Part shown: in pieces, positions 12,556 through 23,680 of the stretch
How positions within the stretch are numbered: position 1 is the first letter of the stretch
Layout of the letters: each line of letters starts with the position of its first letter
Assembly: GCA_947683625.1 (NCBI GenBank)
Contig: CANTUR010000125.1
Span: 372,001-436,000 of the forward strand
Direction of reading: 5' to 3'
Length of the DNA: 64,000 nt
From: Mallotus nudiflorus
Lineage: Eukaryota; Streptophyta; Magnoliopsida; Malpighiales; Euphorbiaceae
Position numbers and translations under genes: made by a program
The notes under the pieces: generated by a model
What the model saw: only the letters and a program-made list of their open reading frames with translations
Told to the model about the DNA's origin: nothing
The model's database searches: none

Positions 12556-12770
12556 TATGAAAGAATGAGTATACTGAATTACTTTGTTGCATTTGTACAA
12601 TAGAGAGGCAATATTTATATTGATACTATGAGGTAATTACATAATCAATGCATATCATTGATTGATATATACATTGAAGCTATCCCTATAATTAATCAGA
12701 GAATATTATATAGTCAACTATTTATACATGAGAAGAAAAATATCAGGAATTGATTTTTGTTTCCTTAATA
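12556..12770 (-). repeat. 5' LTR of the Copia at 8022-12770
   Basis: 215 bp, the partner of 8022-8237. The outer dinucleotide reads TA on the + strand at 12769-12770 where the other LTR has CA, consistent with decay. Confidence 0.86.
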
Positions 12771-13460
12771 ACCCCAATTACACCTGCAATTTAGGCCAAA
12801 ATTTTTGGGTGCCAATACTCCCATGGCAATTTATATAATCGTACCCACAACTAAGTGTTAGTCAATTTTTGAGCCAAAGGATCAAAGTCTGGGGTCCAAA
12901 GTTGTAATTGAAGAATCCCAGGCTTAAAAGAAATGGAACCTCATCCCTAAACCATTTTTTTATCCTCTTAAGAATTTAAGATAACATGATAAAAACCATG
13001 CCCTAAGGAAATTAGTTTCCATGCAAAAGATATATTCCAAATAGATAAAAGTTTATGTTTTAAATCAGCCAACTTTCATGGAGATTCACCTTTTAAAAGG
13101 ACAATTCTAGCTATTAGAGCATGCTAACAGACCACAAGCTGTTGTTAGTAGAGCTGTTGATTAATTTTAATGGCTATATAGCCACCATGGTAAGTGGTGG
13201 TAGCGCCATCCCAAGACAGAATAGCAGAACCCTGACTACGAGTGCATATGATAGCTTTTGCTTAGGAACTGAAACAGATAAGGGAAACAAATCCCGATGA
13301 CCAGGACATTCCATATGATTATAAGGGCCATGGTAGCCTTACGATGGCGCCTGATGGTTGGCTGCATTGAAAAAAGTTCCAATAGGGAAAGGACTCTTTT
13401 CCTTCTTGACTTCTTTATTGTTAATAATAACAACCATTTCCACCTCTAACTATTATTGTT
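12771..13460 (-). pseudogene. LINE ORF1, N-terminal part (DUF4283)
   Basis: On the - strand: LSWDGATTTYHGG (about 13200), ALIARIVLLKGESPWKLADL, LSIWNISFAWKLISLGHGFY, GSISFKPGILQLQLWTPDFD, then LWVRLYKLPWEYWHPKIL and IAGVIGV, where the Copia insertion begins. This is the typical DUF4283 succession of plant LINE ORF1, a probable nucleic-acid-binding domain. Upstream (13460-13240) is less certain ORF1 leader sequence containing PIGTFFNAANH. Scattered stops make it a relic. The 5' end of the element is not sharply defined. Confidence 0.75.
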
Positions 13461-13917
13461 GTTTTGGATGGCTAAGGTGTCTTAAACTATTGATGGGGGT
13501 GTTAATGGGGTGTCTTAAACTATTATGTCCATGTCACCATTGATGTTTTAAATAAGATTATTTTACTTTGAGTTAATAACTATTAAGCCTATTGTTGTTG
13601 TAAGCGTGGTGATCAAGCTTGTGTGATGCTGAAATAGAATATTTGGTAGTCAATCCTATAATAGGATATGAATATAGCTAGGAAGGAGCATGGCAATTCA
13701 AGGGAGGATAAGTAAACTTAATTTGGTAGTGTTTGACCAAAGGGCTAGAGTGCCATTTGAGTAGTCTTCTATATCAGTATTTTTTTTCCTTAGTAGAAAT
13801 CATCTTTCCATTTGTTGTCTTAAAAACCATGTTCCTTGCCTGCGTTCAAGCCTAAGTTTTTCAATTTCTACTTACTAAATCCAGTTTCGTACCTTCCCAA
13901 CTTGAGAAATCATTTGT
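13461..13917. other. Spacer upstream of UGT-A, nothing recognised
   Basis: Contains a short direct repeat of ggtgtcttaaactatt (about 13476 and 13508). The conserved upstream block found at the other UGT loci is not visible here, so the UGT-A promoter has probably been lost or replaced. Confidence 0.4.
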
Positions 13918-14273
13918 GCTAAAGACCAATAACCACATATTTTCTTTTTTCCCTTCATGGATCATGGTCACTTGATGCCAACTATAGACATGGCAAAGCT
14001 CTTTTCCTCCTGAGGGGCAAGGACTACCATAGTTATAACTCCTGTTAATGCAAGTCTGTATTCAAAAAGAGTCCAAAGAATAAAAAATATGGGTTTTGAA
14101 ATCGATGTCCAAACCATCAAGTTCCCCACTGTGGAGGTAGGCTTACTAGAAGGATGTGAAAATGTGAATTTAATCAAAGATCACGACATGGGTGAGGAAA
14201 TAAGAAATAAATTTTTCAAGGCTACAACCATGCTTCAAGAACGTCTAGAGTAGCTCCTAAAAGAACTCCACCT
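13918..14273 (+). pseudogene. UGT-A, 5' part: UDP-glycosyltransferase (UGT73-like) pseudogene
   Basis: First about 118 codons of a plant family-1 UDP-glycosyltransferase, a cytosolic enzyme moving sugar from a UDP-sugar to small-molecule acceptors. From 13933 one frame reads PHIFFFPFMDHGHLMPT, with the catalytic-type His in the HGH motif, then IDMAKLFSS. A TGA (14011-14013) and a TAG (14251-14253) interrupt it. The expected start ATG is absent: the equivalent region reads tgt-gct-aaa-gac-caa-taa just before the PHIFFF codons. The frame runs to ELH, where Copia sequence begins, and resumes at 19291. The similarity to UGT-B and UGT-C is strong, but this is the most diverged copy. Confidence 0.85.
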
Positions 14274-14438
14274 TGTGAAGGTTTTTGATGTATTATTATT
14301 TTGCAAAATGAGTACAAGGCTGTATATATAGGATGATACAAGTTAAAGAGATAAATACAACATTAACTAAACTAATAATAAGCCTAACAATACTGAAACA
14401 GAAATACAGCTAAGGCTTATCAACATGTTATCTCAACA
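14274..14438 (-). repeat. 3' LTR of the UGT-A Copia
   Basis: 165 bp, + strand tgtgaaggttttt...gttatctcaaca, perfect TG...CA ends. It differs from 19126-19290 at four sites (c/t, g/a, a/c, a/t). Confidence 0.93.
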
Positions 14439-14447
14439 TCCCCCCCA

Positions 14448-17400
14448 TAAATCCATGGCATCACGCAGAGGAAGCTGAGAAAATAGAATCCGAAAGCGAG
14501 CTGATGGCAAGGATTTAGTGAATAAGTCAACGAGTTGATATTGACCTTTGACAAAACTTAGTTGAAGAAATCCTGAAGATACTTGTTCATGAACAAAATG
14601 GTAGTCCAATTTGATGTGTTTTGTGCGAGCATGAAACACCAGATTGGAACTTAGATAAATTGCACCAATATTATCACAGAAAATAGTTGTTGATGTCCAA
14701 GTTCTTGAAGAAGCCCATAAAGCCAAATAAGTTCAGAAGTAGCATTGGCAATAGCTTTATACTCACTTTCGATAAATGATCTAGTGATGGTGGGTTGCTT
14801 CTTGGTAAGCCAAGAAATCAAAAAAGAGTCCAAGTATATAGCATAGCCCGATGTAGAACTCCTATCATCTGAATCCCCACACCAATCATTGTTTGTATAG
14901 CATTGAAGAGTGGGAGAAGTAGTAGCTGAATAAAACAACCTAAAATGCTTAGTACCTTGGATGTAGTAAAGAAGGCATTTAAGGGCTTTCCAATGGACAT
15001 CTGTAGGATTGTGCATGAATTAGCAAAGCTTGTTAACACTGTAGGCAATATATGATCGAGTAATGGTGGCATATTACAGTGCTCCCACAATTTTTCTATA
15101 AGTGTCTCCTTAGGGTAATGGGGTGCCATCAAATTTGGACAAAGTGGTGGATGATTGCATCAGGGTGGAGCATGGATTGCAATTGACCATGCCATGTTTT
15201 TGAAGTACATCAGTGAGATACCATGTTTGGGTGAGGAGAGTGCCATCATGTTGGTGTTTTAATTCCAAGCCAAGAAAGAAGTGTAGAGAGCCTAAGTCAT
15301 AAATTGGATATTCCTATTAAAGTGACTTAATGACTATGCGAATAAGTTTGGAATAAGAACATGTAATAGCAATATCAACCACATAGACTAATAAGAAAAT
15401 AGTGTTAGTTTGATGTTTGAGAATAAAGAGATAATGACCAACCTGAGAGGAGATAAAATTTAACTTGTGAAGACAAGAATTGAGGTAAGTAAACCAAGCT
15501 TTAGGGGCCTGCTTAAGATCATAGAGAGATTTATTCAATTTACAGACATGGTTAGGATAAGTGGCATTAATGTATCCAGGTGGTTGTGACATGTATAGAT
15601 TCTCTTCAATATGGCTATGGAGAAATGCATTGGAGACATCAAGTTAGTGCATTGGCCAGTGATTCATTGTGGTAAGAGCTATGACAATTCGAATGGTGGT
15701 AGCTTTGATAACAGGACTAAAGGTTTCTTTGTAATCCACACCCGAAATTTGTGTAAACCCCTTGGCGACAAGACATGCTTTGTAGTAGTTTATGGTGCCA
15801 TCTGAATTTCTTTTAAGGTGAAAAATCCACTTGTTGGCAATGATGTTAGCATTTGATGGAGCAGGGACAAGAGTCCAGGTATTGGTGGATTGTAAAGCAC
15901 TGATTTCATCATCCATAGCCATTCTCCATTCTTTGTATCGAATAGCATCTTTAAAAAATAATGGTTCATGTTGCAAATAATTCATATTTTTATTTTCAGA
16001 GAGAGCTATGTGTGCTTGGCATTTGCTAATTGTATGAGGGTGAAGTGTTATAGTGTGTGTGAGAGATGGTAGGGAAAGGGACGAGTTTGATGGAATGTCA
16101 GGTGAAGAGGTTTTAGAAAGATCAAAAATTAAATAGAGACTAACAAAACTAGATGGTTGGGAAGATGAGTTGGTTCGGGAAAGGATAGGAGAATATGGTT
16201 GGAGAGGGGATAAAGAAAAGGTTGAGGTTTGTTACGATAAGGGATCAGGCTATTAATATATTTCATGTAACAATCTAAATTTGCATGGAGAAGACAATGG
16301 GGAAAAGGAAGGATTTGATGGTGAGTTATTAGGTAAGATGAGGGTTGTAGTGGGTAATGGTAGGGACTGGTTGTTGGATAAAGATGGGATTGTAGGTACA
16401 GGTGAGATGAGGGTTGATATGGGTAGTGGTGGGGACGGGTTGGTTTGTTGGTATATATCACGTAAAAGTCGTATTTTGCATGGAGAAGATGATGTGGATT
16501 GAGTAGGAGTAAAAGATTATTTGTTTAATGAGATGGGACCAAGTGGAGATAAAGATTAATTAAGATATGGAAAGAGTAGGGGTGGGGTCGTTATGGGTAT
16601 GGATGATGGGTGAGTTGTTGTGAGTGGAGGTGGGGTCGTTGTGGATATGGACGATGGGTGAGATGGGGTTGTTGTGGGGATGGATGATGGGTGGGTTGTA
16701 GTGCGTGGATATGATGATGAGTTGTTGGATAAAGGTAGGACTGGAGGGAGGGATAAAGGTGATAGAATTTGAGTGGAATTAGGTGTGGGGTCAAGTAACA
16801 AATTAAGGGAAGGTAGAGACATACCTATAGTGGAAGCTGAATTGAATGGTGCTTGCCATATGAGCCACGAGTCTGCATGGGGACGTGATGATGAAGTAGG
16901 GCTAGTGACACCTTTAAAATGAGCATTTCAGACAGTTAAAATTTTATTAGAAGATGGATCAAAATAATTAAAGCCAACATGATTATGAGAATTGCCTAAA
17001 TAAACACATTCTTTGCTTATAAAAAGCAAATTTATGTTTATTATACAAACGAAGGTTAGGAAATATGGCACACCTAAAAATTTTTGTTTCCAAATATTTT
17101 AGAGATGTATGAAATTATTTTTGAAATGGAGATTCATCATTTAATGTAGAGGTGGGTAATGCATTAATTGAATTTATGGTTGTACAAAAAGCATAAGTCC
17201 AAAAATGAAATGGCACATGAGAATGGGCTAATAATGTCAAACTGGTGTCAACAATATGATGAATTTTTCATTCAAATAACCCGTTTTATTCATGTGTATA
17301 TGGGCAAGCTATGCGATGAACAATGCCATTTGTTTCAAAATGCTTGTGTAATTTTTGAAATTTATTGCCCCAATTTGAGTGAAAAGCTTTGATTTTGGTA

Positions 17401-19110
17401 TCGAATTGTCAATGTACATACGATTCAAAGTTAAGAAACATAGAATGAGCATCACTTTTATTTTTGAGAAAATAAATCCAGGTGAATCTAATGAAATCAT
17501 CAACAAATAAAATAAAATAATGGAAACCATGATAAGAGGTGACTAGGGAAGGATCCCAAATGTTTGAATGAATAATTTGAAAGAGAGCATCTGTGGTATG
17601 CTTGACATTAGCAAAAGGTAATTTAGCTAATTTGCCTAAACGACACAATGAACAACTAGAATTTAGTGAATTAGAAATAGGTAAATGATGATCTCTAATA
17701 ATTTTGGAAATAGTGCGATGTTGTGGATGACCCAGGCGAGCATGCCAATCTGTAAAGGAGGTGGATTCAATGAGAAATGTTTGTTTTGATGGAATGGAGG
17801 ATGGTGGCAACACATACAGCCCATTCTCACTCTTGCCTCTAACAGGGTTGCCCTGGTGTTCTAGTGCTTAATAGAAAAATGGTTAGGCCAAAATTCAAAA
17901 AAGTAAGAATTATCAGTAGTGAATTTTTGGACAGAGAGCAAAGATTTCTGAATATTTGGAACATGAAGCACATTTTTAAAAATGAAATCCTTATCAGAGT
18001 ATAGAGAACGATGGAATGACTTACCAGTATGTGTTATAAGAAGACTCTTACCATTGCCAACAATTATTTTATCATTACTAGCATAAGGAACCGGACTGAC
18101 AAGATGAGAGGAATCTGATGTCATGTGATGGGAAGCACCAGTATCTGGGTGCCAAGGGTTGGGATGAAATGCACCTGTATAGGGAGGTGATGTAGTGCCG
18201 AAAACATAATAGAGAATCAGACCAGTGTTGTTCGCATAATAAGCCTAGGGAGAGGTGACTTAATTACGAGGTTCATAGCAGCGATGGTACTTATCAACTG
18301 TATGATTATGGAAGCCGCATATCTGACATTGTTAAAAGTGATTCCGATGAAAGGAGAAGGAAGGGCTCTGATTATTGGGAAAGGGTGAAGTAGGTGATGT
18401 CATGAGAGGTTGAGGCCGAGAGGAAGAACCAGAAAATTGTCACCTTGCAATGTGAGCAATGCAATATTTTTAATGAGAATTTCATGAGCCACCAATTGCC
18501 CATGAAGTTCTTAGAATGTAATTGGTGTGGGTCACTGATTTAAAGCTGTAATAATGCTATGAAATTCATAGCCAAGGTTGCAGTAGATAATTGCATTGAA
18601 TTCTGCAGGAGAAAGAGATCTACCTGCTGCTCCAAGTTCATCGGCTAGTGCTTTGGCTTTCAGCAAATATTGAGTGACTGATAAGTCATTTTTTTTCAAT
18701 TCTTGAAGTTCAATGTAGAGTTGTAATTGACGGTTCTAAGATACATAACCAAAAGAACTTTCTAGTGCATGCAAAGCCACAAAAGATGTAGTCATACCAA
18801 TGACATAGGGAAAAACTTCTTCAGAAAGAAAAGAGAAAATCTATGAGAGTAAAAGTTGGTCTTTTTGATGCCATTCGATATATTCTGGATTAGGAGTAGG
18901 AGGAATAGTTGTAATTGTAGTTGGTGGTGCAACAATGGAGCCATCAATAAAGCGTGTAAGTTTATGGTAATTAAGGAGAGGTTGGAATTGGATTTTCTAG
19001 GTGAGGAAATTTTTGGAGGTTAATTTAATGGAAAGATTGTGATTTGTTGTAGTAGTCACGGGAAGAGAAGGAGAAGAAGAGGTGGGAATAATTTGTCTTG
19101 CCATTTGTTA
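14448..19110 (-). pseudogene. Copia gag-pol polyprotein with dead active sites
   Basis: On the - strand: gag (about 19100-18180); protease with PWHPDTGASHHM (about 18125-18160), catalytic Asp kept. GAG-pre-integrase and integrase follow (17860-16980), with WHARLGHPQHRTIS and CSLCRLGK. The first integrase catalytic position reads HSNIWDP, where the family has HSD(L/V)WGP, an Asp to Asn change. A proline/threonine-rich linker covers 16830-16129. Reverse transcriptase (15985-15060) has WTLVPAPSNANIIANKWIF and FLLVYVVDIAIT: the YVDD box is YVVD, losing one catalytic Asp. RNase H (15016-14450) has SFIESEYKAIANATSELIW. Several stops and frameshifts add to this. The element cannot encode its own transposition now. 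Confidence 0.9.
16129..16830 (-). repeat. Pro/Ser/Thr-rich minisatellite-like linker in Copia pol
   Basis: On the + strand the stretch is G-rich with recurring gatggatgatgggtg and ggtggggtcgtt words, best seen at 16570-16700. The - strand translates as repeats of the THPSSIPTTTP type. It sits between integrase and reverse transcriptase, where Copia polyproteins have a variable linker, so it is an expanded spacer and not a separate gene. Confidence 0.75.
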
Positions 19111-19113
19111 GCA

Positions 19114-19125
19114 GCTTTGATACCA
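19114..19125 (-). other. Primer-binding site of the UGT-A Copia
   Basis: On the - strand TGGTATCAAAGC follows the 5' LTR without a gap; it differs from the common plant TGGTATCAGAGC at one base. It is the tRNA-Met priming site. Confidence 0.88.
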
Positions 19126-19290
19126 TGTGAAGGTTTTTGATGTATTATTATTTTGTAAAATGAGTACAAGGCTATATATATAGGATGATACAAGTTAAAG
19201 AGATAAATACAACATTAACTAAACTAATAATAAGCCTAACAATACTGAAACAGAAATACAGCTACGGCTTATCAACTTGTTATCTCAACA
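19126..19290 (-). repeat. 5' LTR of the UGT-A Copia
   Basis: 165 bp, partner of 14274-14438, TG...CA on the + strand. The downstream UGT-A reading starts directly at 19291. Confidence 0.93.
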
Positions 19291-20408
19291 CACCCTATAT
19301 GCCTTGTTGCTGATTTTTTCTTTCCTTGGGCTACAGACATCGCTGCCAAGTTTGGAATTCCAAGGTTGTTCATGGCACTGGTTTCTTTTCTTTGTGTACT
19401 TCAGAGTGTTTCAGCATGTCCAAACCACACAAGAACGTTTCTTCTGATTCTGAACCCTTCTTGGCTCCTAATCTCCCCGGTGATATCCAGTTCATAAAAA
19501 AGCAACTACCAGATCACATGAAGCAAGATGATGAGAATAGATTTACTGAGTTATTTGAAAAGGTTGAAGAATCCGTGTTGAAGAGCTTTAGGGTGATCAT
19601 CAATAGTTTCTATGAGCTCGAGCCAGCTTAAGCTAATTTTTACAACAAGGTTTTAGGAAGAAGGTCATGGTGTATTGGACCTGTTTCACTGTGCAACATG
19701 AACACTGAAGATAAAGTAGACCGAGGAATGGAAATTTGTATTGATGAACATGAGTTTCTGAAATGGTTCGACTCGAAGAAACCCAATTCAGTTCTTTATA
19801 TATGTTTTGGTAGTACAGCCAACTCCACTGCCTCACAGCTTAAGGAGATTGCAATAGGCCTTGAAGCTTCAGGGCATGATTTCTTTTGGGTGGTGAGGAA
19901 GGTGAATCAACTGGAAGAAAAAGAAGAATGGCTGCCTGAAGGATTTGAGAAAAGAATGGAAGGTCAGGGACTAATTATCAGAGGATGGGCACCGCAAGTG
20001 TTAATTCTTGAGCACGAAGCGGTTGGTGGTTTTATGACACTTTGCGGATGGAATTCAATACTTGAAGGAGTTACAGCAGCGAAACCAATGGTTACATGGC
20101 CAGTTTTTGCAGAACAATTCTACAACGAAAAGTTGGTGACTCAAGTGCTGAAAATTGGGATAGGTGTTGGTGCTCAGAATTGGACTTGGATTCATGGGGA
20201 TGATAGCATTAAGAGTGAAGCTATAGAAAAGGCAGTGACTCGAATCATGGTGGGTGAAGAAGCGGAGGAGATGAGAAGCAGAGTTAAAGCAATTGCAGAT
20301 ATGGCAAGAAGTGCTGTTGAAGAAGGTGGATCATCTTCTTCTGATTTGAATGTTCTGCTTGAAGAGTTGAGGATTGAAGCCATAAATATGAAGCTAGAAG
20401 ATAGTTAA
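19291..20408 (+). pseudogene. UGT-A, 3' part: UDP-glycosyltransferase pseudogene
   Basis: It continues UGT-A after the Copia: LVADFFFPWATDIAAKFGIP, then a one-base loss near 19368 changes frame (HGTGFFSLCTSE). A TAA at 19629-19631 follows SFYELEPA, where UGT-B and UGT-C have a Tyr codon. The C-terminal half (19698-20408, 236 codons) is open and holds the donor-binding PSPG box from GWAPQVLILEHEA to PMVTWPVFAEQ. In that box the conserved HCGWNS reads LCGWNS, so the His contacting the UDP-sugar diphosphate is replaced by Leu. The C-terminus is RIEAINMKLEDS. Because of the frameshift, stop and transposon, no functional enzyme can be made. The box end Gln (EQ) is the usual glucose-type residue. 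Confidence 0.9.
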
Positions 20409-20454
20409 TTTGAGTATAGTATTCAGCAAATGTTACTGGTTTTTTAATCTTCAA

Positions 20455-20600
20455 AGAGAATAAGCAACACAAAACTATTATATCTGGGTGGCCTGTTTAG
20501 CTAACACTTGTGCTCTATAATGTTGAACAGTGTGGTGCCTCAATGGTATGGCACAAGTGCTTATGCTGACATGAAGAGACCATTTTTTCTTTATCTTGTA
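20455..20600 (+). promoter_or_regulatory. Orphan copy of the conserved UGT upstream block
   Basis: It matches the blocks in front of UGT-B, UGT-C and UGT-E: gtttagctaacacttgtgct, then ctataatgttgaacagtgtg, then cttatgctgacatgaagaga. At the other loci this block lies about 150-510 bp before the UGT ATG. Here no UGT coding sequence follows, so I infer the upstream region of a deleted gene. A 3' UTR function for UGT-A is possible but does not explain the placement elsewhere. Confidence 0.6.
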
Positions 20601-20985
20601 TGCCTTTTTTATTGGGTTTTTACATACCTACTTCCAAAAAGTTTAAGTGTAAAATATAAATAACTTTTTTTTTTCAAATATTACTTCGATGGTTCTTTTT
20701 TAACAAATTATTTACTTCTGTATCCCATCCTTCAGCACAAATATTTTCACAAACCCTCACCGAACCCTCCTTCACTGAAAATTCGATATGTTCTTTTCAT
20801 TAAAAGCAACAAAATAAAAGAAAATGAGAATTGATAGATGTTTGACAAGTATTTGTCAAGCTTTTTAAAGCCTGATATACTAAAATTCATAATTAATTCA
20901 ACTTAAAAATATTATAATTTGACCTTTTCATACAGAGCAAAGTGAAGTGATGTTATATATATAAACGGGGAAAAGTTGCAAATTA
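20601..20985. other. Spacer, nothing recognised
   Basis: AT-rich sequence between the orphan upstream block and the inverted-repeat element; no coding or repeat structure seen. Confidence 0.4.
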
Positions 20986-21944
20986 AACCTGAGTTTTAGC
21001 CCTAGGAGCCCATTAGACCTCATAAAAATTTTTTGAGCCCAATAGGACTTCTAATTTAAAAAATAGGTGCAAAATGAAACCCGTCGTTGCAAAAAAGTAA
21101 ACGTCTGTTAACATAGTACTATGTGGACGGCCATCCTCAACCCTGCAGCAAATGTGGCAAAAGATAAGCAAACATCTATGTGGTTTCTTGGAAGTAGCTT
21201 TAACAACTTTATCATCCTTTAACATAACAAGTTTCTGAAAAAGATTATTCTCTTCTTCTTTGAGCACTTGTGACATGTTAATAAGATTGTTGTGTCTTCA
21301 TCAAAAGCATGACTTTCGATTTGCTGTCCTGTTGCCATGCTTGCTGTCAGCATCACCAACTCTTGGTGATGCTAAGTTCCTTTTTCCACTTGACTTCCCC
21401 CTTTGATAAATTCACAAACAATTCGAGAAAAAAAAAAACTAAAATAAACCCTTAGAAACCAAAGCTTTTTATGTAAAAGCAATGATTTTGATTGATTTTA
21501 ATCAAAATTCACTTTGTTAAGTAAAAGAAAATATTAAAAATGAAAATTTTACAAATTTTTGCAATTGTAACAATTGAAAAAATAAAAATCCAAATAGAAA
21601 ATCAATTAAAAAGACCAGAATCGGAAAGAACTGATCCAAAGAGAGTTTAGATATGTGCTGCTACTAATGCTCATTATGGAGGATTTTGGTTATAAGAATG
21701 TAAAGAAAGACAAATTCTAGGTTCATATAATTAAATTTTTCCAAACAGAAGAAGAAGAAGAATGGGTCAACGTTATGAGAAGAAATTAACAAGAAGTACC
21801 GTTAATTGAGAGTGTTGATATAACAGCCGTTTCTTCCTCTGTAACAGCAGGTTACATTTTGCACTAATTTTTCAAATTGGATGTTATATTGGGCCCCAAA
21901 AAAAAAGAGGTCCTATGTGCTCCTAGGGCTAAAACCTAGATATC
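20986..21944. mobile_element. Inverted-repeat (Mutator-like?) non-autonomous element
   Basis: The two ends are inverted copies: gttttagccctaggagc at about 20992 and gctcctagggctaaaac at about 21921. Similarity continues inward for about 130-150 bp through gtgcaaaatg on each side. Long terminal inverted repeats with a unique middle fit a Mutator-like or Pack-MULE element. The middle has a - strand stretch reading MLTASMATGQQIESHAFDED that may be captured coding DNA; it breaks quickly. I could not find a clear target duplication. Confidence 0.6.
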
Positions 21945-22139
21945 AATAAAATATATAATTATACATGCAGCCACAATTGTACAAACATATAGTGTTAAAT
22001 GCACTCTATATATTTTTTGGGTGACCACAGTTGTATTTAACCATATATAGTGTAGCCATATGTATAGATTAAATAAAAAAAATACATTTCAATTTTTCAA
22101 AATTAATAGGCCATGATTAATTTCCAAAAAATATCAAAG

Positions 22140-22175
<36 letters not shown>

Positions 22176-22261
22176 TTGCAAAAAGTCAAAATGATAAATT
22201 TTAACGTGTAAGCCCATTGAATGGAATTGTAAAACTTAAAAAGATGTGTCAAATACAGTCA

Positions 22262-22295
<34 letters not shown>

Positions 22296-23179
22296 TAATT
22301 TGCCCTAGTATAAACAAAGGGAGAACATTTTTGGACTGAAAATTAACATTTACTTTTTATATATTAACAAAAATAATCTTAATTTAGTTTTTAAAAATAT
22401 TTAAAATTGATGAGGGTAATTTAGTTTGTATTTAAAATTTAAAATTTTATAATTAAAAATTAGATAATTTTAAATAAAAATAAAGTAATTATATTATATC
22501 TATTATCAAATTTATATAAAAGCATAAATTATTAAATTATTATAACATTCATGCATAAATATGTTAAAAAATATTCTTAATTATATTTACTATAACTTTC
22601 ATATGAATTATGAATAATATTTAAAATTAATATTCTTATTATTAGTTAAATTTATATAATTTTACATAATCTCTAATGCTTTTAAAATATCTATACTATG
22701 TATAAAATTAAAAATAGAGGAAAAATATTTGAAAATGTATTGATGAAAAAGTTTTTATTTGGTTTCCAAATATTTTTAAAATTGATGAAGATAGTTTTAA
22801 TTTATATTTTAAAATTTAAACTTTTATATTTAAAAAATAGATAGATTTAGATTTTTTTTTAAAATAGAGTAATTAAGGATTGAAGCATAAATATAAAGTA
22901 ATAAGATAGCTAATTCTAGTATTGTATTATTAGCAACAACTAAAAATGTGGAATGATCACTATATTTCAATTTAAATTAAAAATATAAAATTAATATTGT
23001 ATAATTTCAAATTTTATAATTTAATAATTAAAATATATTATTATTATATTTGATAATTTATTAATTATTTTTTTAATAAGTAATTTAATAATATTTATAT
23101 TATTTAAAATTAATGAGTTAAAAAATATTATTATATTTAATAACTTATTAATTATTATTGTTCTTAAGTAATCTTATTT
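21945..23179. other. AT-rich spacer with simple repeats
   Basis: Contains an (AT)n run at about 22145-22172 and a poly-T run at about 22268-22294. The rest is low-complexity AT-rich DNA without usable frames. Confidence 0.6.
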
Positions 23180-23680
23180 ACATTATTTAAAATTAATGAG
23201 ATAAATAATATTATTATAATTTTTATTTTTATTGCCAAAACGATGTAGTTTTGCCTAAAACTACATCATTTTGATTAAAATAAAGAGTCATCTTACCAAC
23301 AAAAACAAGAGAGAGATCATTTTTATTAATTAAAATATATTGTTATTATTATGATTAATCACTTATTAATTTATATTGCTATTAAGTAATATAATCGTAT
23401 TGATATTATTTAAAATTAATGATGTAAATAATATTATTATAATTATTATTTTTATTGTATACTAATATATATATAGACATATATTACAGATAAATAAAAT
23501 GACATAATTTTTGTCCAACACTACATCATTTACAATATATACATATATTAAAAATAAATAAAACGATATATTTTTGCCAAACACTATGTCGTTTTGATTC
23601 AAGTAAGCAGTGATTTTACAAATAAAAATAAGAGAAGTTTAGTCATTTTTGTTAATTAAAATATAATATAATGTTCTTAT
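23180..23680. repeat. Two related AT-rich units with a palindromic aaacga/tcgttt-like core
   Basis: Unit one (about 23205-23345) has gccaaaacgatgtagttttg and ctacatcattttgatt; unit two (about 23435-23665) has gccaaacactatgtcgtttt and gattcaagtaagc. Both begin with a ttattataattatta-like run and end with catttttnttaattaaaata. It looks like an imperfect tandem duplication of an old transposon end. Family unknown. Confidence 0.45.

Larger units (their letters stand above)
8022..12770 (-). mobile_element. Nearly full-length Copia element inserted in LINE ORF1
   Basis: The element has two related LTRs (8022-8237 and 12556-12770), a polypurine tract beside the 3' LTR, and a methionine-tRNA-type primer-binding site abutting the 5' LTR. 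Gag, protease, integrase, reverse transcriptase and RNase H are present in order on the - strand. Flanking 5-mers acctc (8017-8021) and acccc (12771-12775) look like a target duplication with one change. The LTRs differ at about 28 of 215 positions by my manual count, so the insertion is old. All coding domains are broken by stops. Confidence 0.88.
14274..19290 (-). mobile_element. Full-length-structure Copia inserted in UGT-A
   Basis: 5.0-kb element with two 165-bp LTRs that differ at only 4 positions by eye, a polypurine tract (tccccccca on the + strand at 14439-14447) and a primer-binding site. Gag-pol lies on the - strand. The flanking 5-mers cacct (14269-14273) and caccc (19291-19295) suggest a target duplication with one change. 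It lies antisense to UGT-A. Four differences in 165 bp means a fairly recent insertion: about one to two million years with commonly used plant LTR rates of 0.7-1.3e-8 per site per year, a rough figure. Confidence 0.92.
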
